From: Gammaproteobacteria bacterium
GTDB taxonomy: Bacteria; Pseudomonadota; Gammaproteobacteria; HK1
Length of the DNA: 64,000 nt
Reading direction: 5' to 3'
Assembly (NCBI GenBank): GCA_021773795.1
Contig: JAJFJT010000036.1
Coordinates: 62,001 to 126,000, forward strand
This document shows positions 61,182-64,000 of this stretch, in pieces. Numbering within the stretch: the first letter of the stretch is position 1; each line of letters opens with the position of its first letter. The notes under the pieces are model-generated. The model worked only from the letters and a program-made list of their open reading frames with translations, searched no databases and was not told the origin of the DNA. The translations under genes were made by a program, and so were the position numbers.

Positions 61182-62249
61182 TCATGGTCGTAGCTGAAAA
61201 TCCTCGCTATCACCATCGGCTTTCATCAGCACTTCACCCAGCACCAACAGCCGTTGCAGGGCCTCCAGACCACCGCGCGCCTCAATGCGAAAGCTGACAC
61301 GCTCCCCGGCCAGGCGCACCACCTCAACGCGACGGACCCGCTCCAGGGAAAGCAGATAAGTATGTACCCGGGCATAGTCTTCCAACCGGTTTAGACCTTT
61401 GACCACCAGCACTTCCGCCGTAGAGGGGCCCTCTTTCACCCGCCCAAAAGCCGCCGCCAGCCGATCAGCAGTCTCATGGATACCCTCTTCCAGCAAGGCC
61501 TCTACACCATCTGCACGGCTGGTCCAATGCTGGATCCTGTCTTCGAGCATCAGCGACCAACGCACCTCCCACAAGGTCGACAACACCGAGTAAGCCTTGC
61601 CCACGAGCACAGCATCACTCCCATAGCGTTGTGAGGCGACATTAACGGGTTCCAGAAAGCCACCCCAGACATCGGTGATACGCACCTGTGCCTGGTCCTC
61701 AAGATCCAGTATGGGTAAGTTCAACGGCAGACCACGGGCCGCGGCACCGGCCTGTAGCAATCCGGGTAGTGGGCCGGGAGCATCGCTAGCCAATATTTTT
61801 CGGCCCTCAGCCTGCTCCAGCGCCAGCCACATCAGTACCGCCGGGCGGGTACGCCCCCACACCGGCAACCCGGCCTGGCGCAACAGACGATTGACACCCT
61901 CGTGGTCAAAGCTCACCTCAAGTACCAGCGGTAACTCGTCGCCAGCACGAGGCCGGTCAGGCTCTGCCAGCTGATAGCGAAACTGCTGCACATAGGCTTC
62001 CAGTTTTTGGAAGGCCAATTTAAGCCGTGGCATAGCGAGCGGTGCCCGGTTGCCACTGACCTTCACCAGCACCTGCTCCAGCGCCAAACGAAAGGCCCGG
62101 CGCTGCTCGCCTCGGGTCTTGTCTTGCACCGGAATACCGACCTCATAAAGACCCTCAACCTCGGCACCACCGGCAATACCGGAGGCCAGTAACAGCAGCA
62201 CCGCAAGGCAGAGCCACGGCATACGCCGTAAAGGGAGTAAATCAGACAT
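61182..62249 (-). CDS. DUF2066 exported protein
   Basis: A 355-residue protein with a signal peptide (PWLCLAVLLLLASGIAGGA). The DUF2066 core follows: VPVQDKTRGE-like start (IPVQDKTRGEQRRAFRLALE), VKVSGNRAPLAM, then a repeat-like C-terminal half. Function unknown; the gene is usually linked to perM and hda, as here. The start at 62249 removes 33 unrelated residues of the longer frame. Confidence 0.82.
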   Translation of the reverse strand: MSDLLPLRRMPWLCLAVLLLLASGIAGGAEVEGLYEVGIPVQDKTRGEQRRAFRLALEQVLVKVSGNRAPLAMPRLKLAFQKLEAYVQQFRYQLAEPDRPRAGDELPLVLEVSFDHEGVNRLLRQAGLPVWGRTRPAVLMWLALEQAEGRKILASDAPGPLPGLLQAGAAARGLPLNLPILDLEDQAQVRITDVWGGFLEPVNVASQRYGSDAVLVGKAYSVLSTLWEVRWSLMLEDRIQHWTSRADGVEALLEEGIHETADRLAAAFGRVKEGPSTAEVLVVKGLNRLEDYARVHTYLLSLERVRRVEVVRLAGERVSFRIEARGGLEALQRLLVLGEVLMKADGDSEDFQLRP

Positions 62250-62603
62250 GGACGGCACGCTATGCAAGCGCTGCAGGCAAGTCAAGTCAGAGGCCCAGGA
62301 GGCTGCCGGATTTAGGCGTCCGTAGCGAGGGGCAGCCATCCATGTCATGTGCGGGTGACTTCCCCTGATAAAACAAAATTACCTGCTAACTCGCTAGTGC
62401 CAGACATTTAAGGATAAATTCCAGCTGGAAGCACACTGCTAGCCAAGAAATGATGTCTTGTGCACCGGGGCCGGGGGAAAGGGAAATCAGTATTGTGTCC
62501 CTAGGTTTCGATTCTTACCGGTCAAGTCATAGGAAAAACCATAGCCCGTCGAGGACTTCGAATCTAGACCTGACCCTTATTCCTCACTGACCCTTATTCC
62601 TCA
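62250..62603. other. Gap with short tandem repeats
   Basis: No gene is supported here. TGACCCTTATTCCTCAC is repeated at 62571-62587 and 62588-62604, with a near copy at 62614-62630. The remainder looks like degraded sequence. Confidence 0.5.
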
Positions 62604-63275
62604 CTATTCCTCACGACCCTTATTCCTCACTGATCTTCGGTGGTTGCCTACGGTGTCTGAAATCTTGTTCACGGCCCAAAGACGCACATCGGTTTTCCCT
62701 TGGGCTTCGATTCTGGAATCGACGGTATAGCCGTATTCCATGGTCTGGCCGGATTTGGTCCAGACTTTGAATTTCTCGGGCCCACTGCCGGCAACGCCAT
62801 AGGAGATGACTTTGGTGAAGCCTTCGGTCTCGGTACGGTATTCGGTACCGTCGGCACCATAAGTACCATTGATAGCAATCAGGCGCTGGCCGTCTATGCA
62901 AAAGCGGTCATTGCTGTCGAAATCCACGCCATCGATGACGCCATCCTGTACGGTGGTGGCAGAACAACGAGTGATGGCGGATAAACCACCCAGGCTCCAG
63001 CCGACACCGAGCAGGCCATTGCCACTGCGGCTGCTGTAGGAAAGGGACAAGCTTGGCTGCATGCCCGCAGTACCGGGGGGCACAGCAATGGGGGTTTGAT
63101 AATTTGCAGCACCCGAGGCGTCGACACTGAATTCTCCCGGGGTTACACCCGGGACCGAGGCGTGGGCAGGTAGCATCATGAACGCGAAGAGCAGACCCAA
63201 TAGCCATCGGCTCGTCACGGTGCTTGAGAGAAATTCAACCGCCAGAGATGGTGTCGCACTGCTGGATAAAGTCAT
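62604..63275 (-). pseudogene. Truncated SpvB/TcaC-type (Rhs-like) secreted protein
   Basis: A 223-codon frame. A signal peptide (LLGLLFAFMMLPAHA) is followed by the SpvB N-terminal pattern: PGEFSVDASGAANYQTPIAVPPGTAGMQPSLSLSYSSRSGNGLLGVGWSL. Family members are usually more than 1,000 residues and belong to toxin-complex or Rhs-type proteins. Similarity stops at ISDTVGN, exactly where the tandem repeats begin, and the frame then ends inside a repeat. It is therefore the 5' remnant of a larger gene. Confidence 0.75.
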
Positions 63276-63390
63276 TCCTTGAACTCCTGGTCCTTAGTGA
63301 TACCTAGTTTTAGTCTTGAATTACCTCATTATTATTTTTGTGTGGCCACGAAGTGATTTTGCAAGATTCCTTCCTAACAGTTCGAGAAGG

Positions 63391-63458
63391 CACGGGACAA
63401 GACCTGACCCTGATTCTCCCGCGCGATAAAGCACGGGACAAAACCTGACCCTTATTCC
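63391..63458. repeat. Pair of short direct repeats
   Basis: CACGGGACAAGACCTGACC (from 63391) recurs as CACGGGACAAAACCTGACC (from 63432). The second copy continues into CTTATTCC, the same core as the repeats at 62.57-62.63 kb. Both sets bracket the truncated SpvB-type gene. Confidence 0.6.
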
Positions 63459-63482
63459 TCTGCTATTTCATGTCCCCCTATT

Positions 63483-64000
63483 TCATTTGCTGTCTATTCC
63501 TTCGATTCGTTGTTTTACATCAAAATAGCGTTTTACGATTTCTGCTTCCAGCAGCACACGTTCAAGAGACCGATGCTCGTAAATATAATCGTAAGCAGCA
63601 CCACACATTATGGCAGTAACTTCGTCACTAATTGTTCCAGTACGGCGAGCACCATTTTTATCACGTAGATAAAATCCGCCTTCCCCTTCTTCGCACTTAA
63701 ATATCCCAGCAAATACAGAAAGCGATAATTCAGCCTTCACCAGACTATCCTCTGCTTTTTTAAGATCGCCTGCTTTAAAGTAGGCCCAAGCTAGTTGAGG
63801 AAACAATTCAAAGTTAGGGGTTTCAAACAAATGTAAAGCAAGGGCAGCCTCAAACGATTTAATAGCTTCTTCGTATTCATTCTTTTGCATATGCCTAACT
63901 CCAGCACATACAAAGTTATTATAGTTATGATGACCGTCGATAACTTCTGGAGCACCGCAGTCAATTGCAGCTTCAGTTTTCGCGCAACCCGCAACTAAAA
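63483..64000 (-). CDS. TPR-like lipoprotein, 5' end outside the window
   Basis: An open frame that runs off the right edge. The internal ATG at 63890 is not the real start. Upstream codons to base 64000 continue as LVAGCAKTEAAIDCGAPEV, which contains a lipobox Cys. A TPR-like pair of helices (NEYEEAIKSFEAALALH; PQLAWAYFKAGDLKKAEDSLVKAE) follows. Probably a membrane-anchored periplasmic protein; function unknown. AT-rich codon use suggests accessory DNA. Confidence 0.65.
   Translation of the reverse strand, partial: LVAGCAKTEAAIDCGAPEVIDGHHNYNNFVCAGVRHMQKNEYEEAIKSFEAALALHLFETPNFELFPQLAWAYFKAGDLKKAEDSLVKAELSLSVFAGIFKCEEGEGGFYLRDKNGARRTGTISDEVTAIMCGAAYDYIYEHRSLERVLLEAEIVKRYFDVKQRIEGIDSK

Noticed and set aside
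63791..63994. A 67-codon gene at the right edge
   Set aside because: It is a shadow of the lipoprotein frame, which is open to the window end and carries the lipobox.

Overview
The window looks like a chromosomal contig of a gammaproteobacterium. The evidence is the conserved order mutL-miaA-hfq-hflX-hflK-hflC-DUF2065-hisZ-purA, together with hda next to a PerM-like gene and a DUF2066 gene, and ilvB-ilvN-ilvC next to pssA and leuA. A FliA-type promoter, a methyl-accepting chemotaxis protein and chemotaxis-like accessory genes point to a motile cell. The sequence alone does not fix the genus. I found no rRNA, tRNA or CRISPR array.

Layout. 1-6.9 kb (minus strand): a signalling cluster of a PAS-MCP, a ParA ATPase, a broken gene, a STAS protein, a degenerate receiver, a CheC-like phosphatase and a GGDEF/EAL protein that is frameshifted at a nine-base homopolymer. 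7-10.3 kb: PHP phosphoesterase, Nudix, glutaredoxin-like protein and class I aldolase. 10.4-20 kb (minus): purA, hisZ, DUF2065, hflC, hflK, hflX, hfq, miaA, mutL. 20.1-28 kb: two membrane proteins, rlmD, an exonuclease, a YdbL/YdbH pair and cysM. 28-33.7 kb (plus): TonB-dependent receptor, periplasmic binding protein and hybrid histidine kinase, which looks like one sensory operon. 33.7-36.4 kb: rimI, a family 4 uracil-DNA glycosylase and leuA. 36.9-38.4 kb: a short array of integron-like gene cassettes (Excalibur protein, GNAT acetyltransferase, small membrane protein), each followed by an attC-like inverted repeat, with no integrase in the window. 39.2-44 kb (minus): pssA, a phosphatidylserine decarboxylase-like gene without the usual pyruvoyl site, ilvC, ilvN and ilvB.

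44.1-51.9 kb is an accessory, AT-richer island bounded by a 97-bp inverted repeat. It holds what I reconstruct as a three-gene operon, DUF4956 - CotH-kinase-like/beta-helix - VTC (polyphosphate polymerase-like). Two different decayed IS5-type elements sit exactly in its two intergenic gaps, and an in-frame amber codon splits the CotH gene. This is the most unusual part of the window.

52-62.3 kb returns to ordinary genes: DUF4124 protein, proS, DUF1537 kinase, acylphosphatase, PilZ-like protein, a small non-coding repeat element, DUF4398 lipoprotein, ArsC-like protein, wrbA, hda, PerM-like permease and DUF2066 protein. The last 1.7 kb holds a truncated SpvB/TcaC-type gene flanked by short repeats and a TPR-like lipoprotein gene that runs off the edge.
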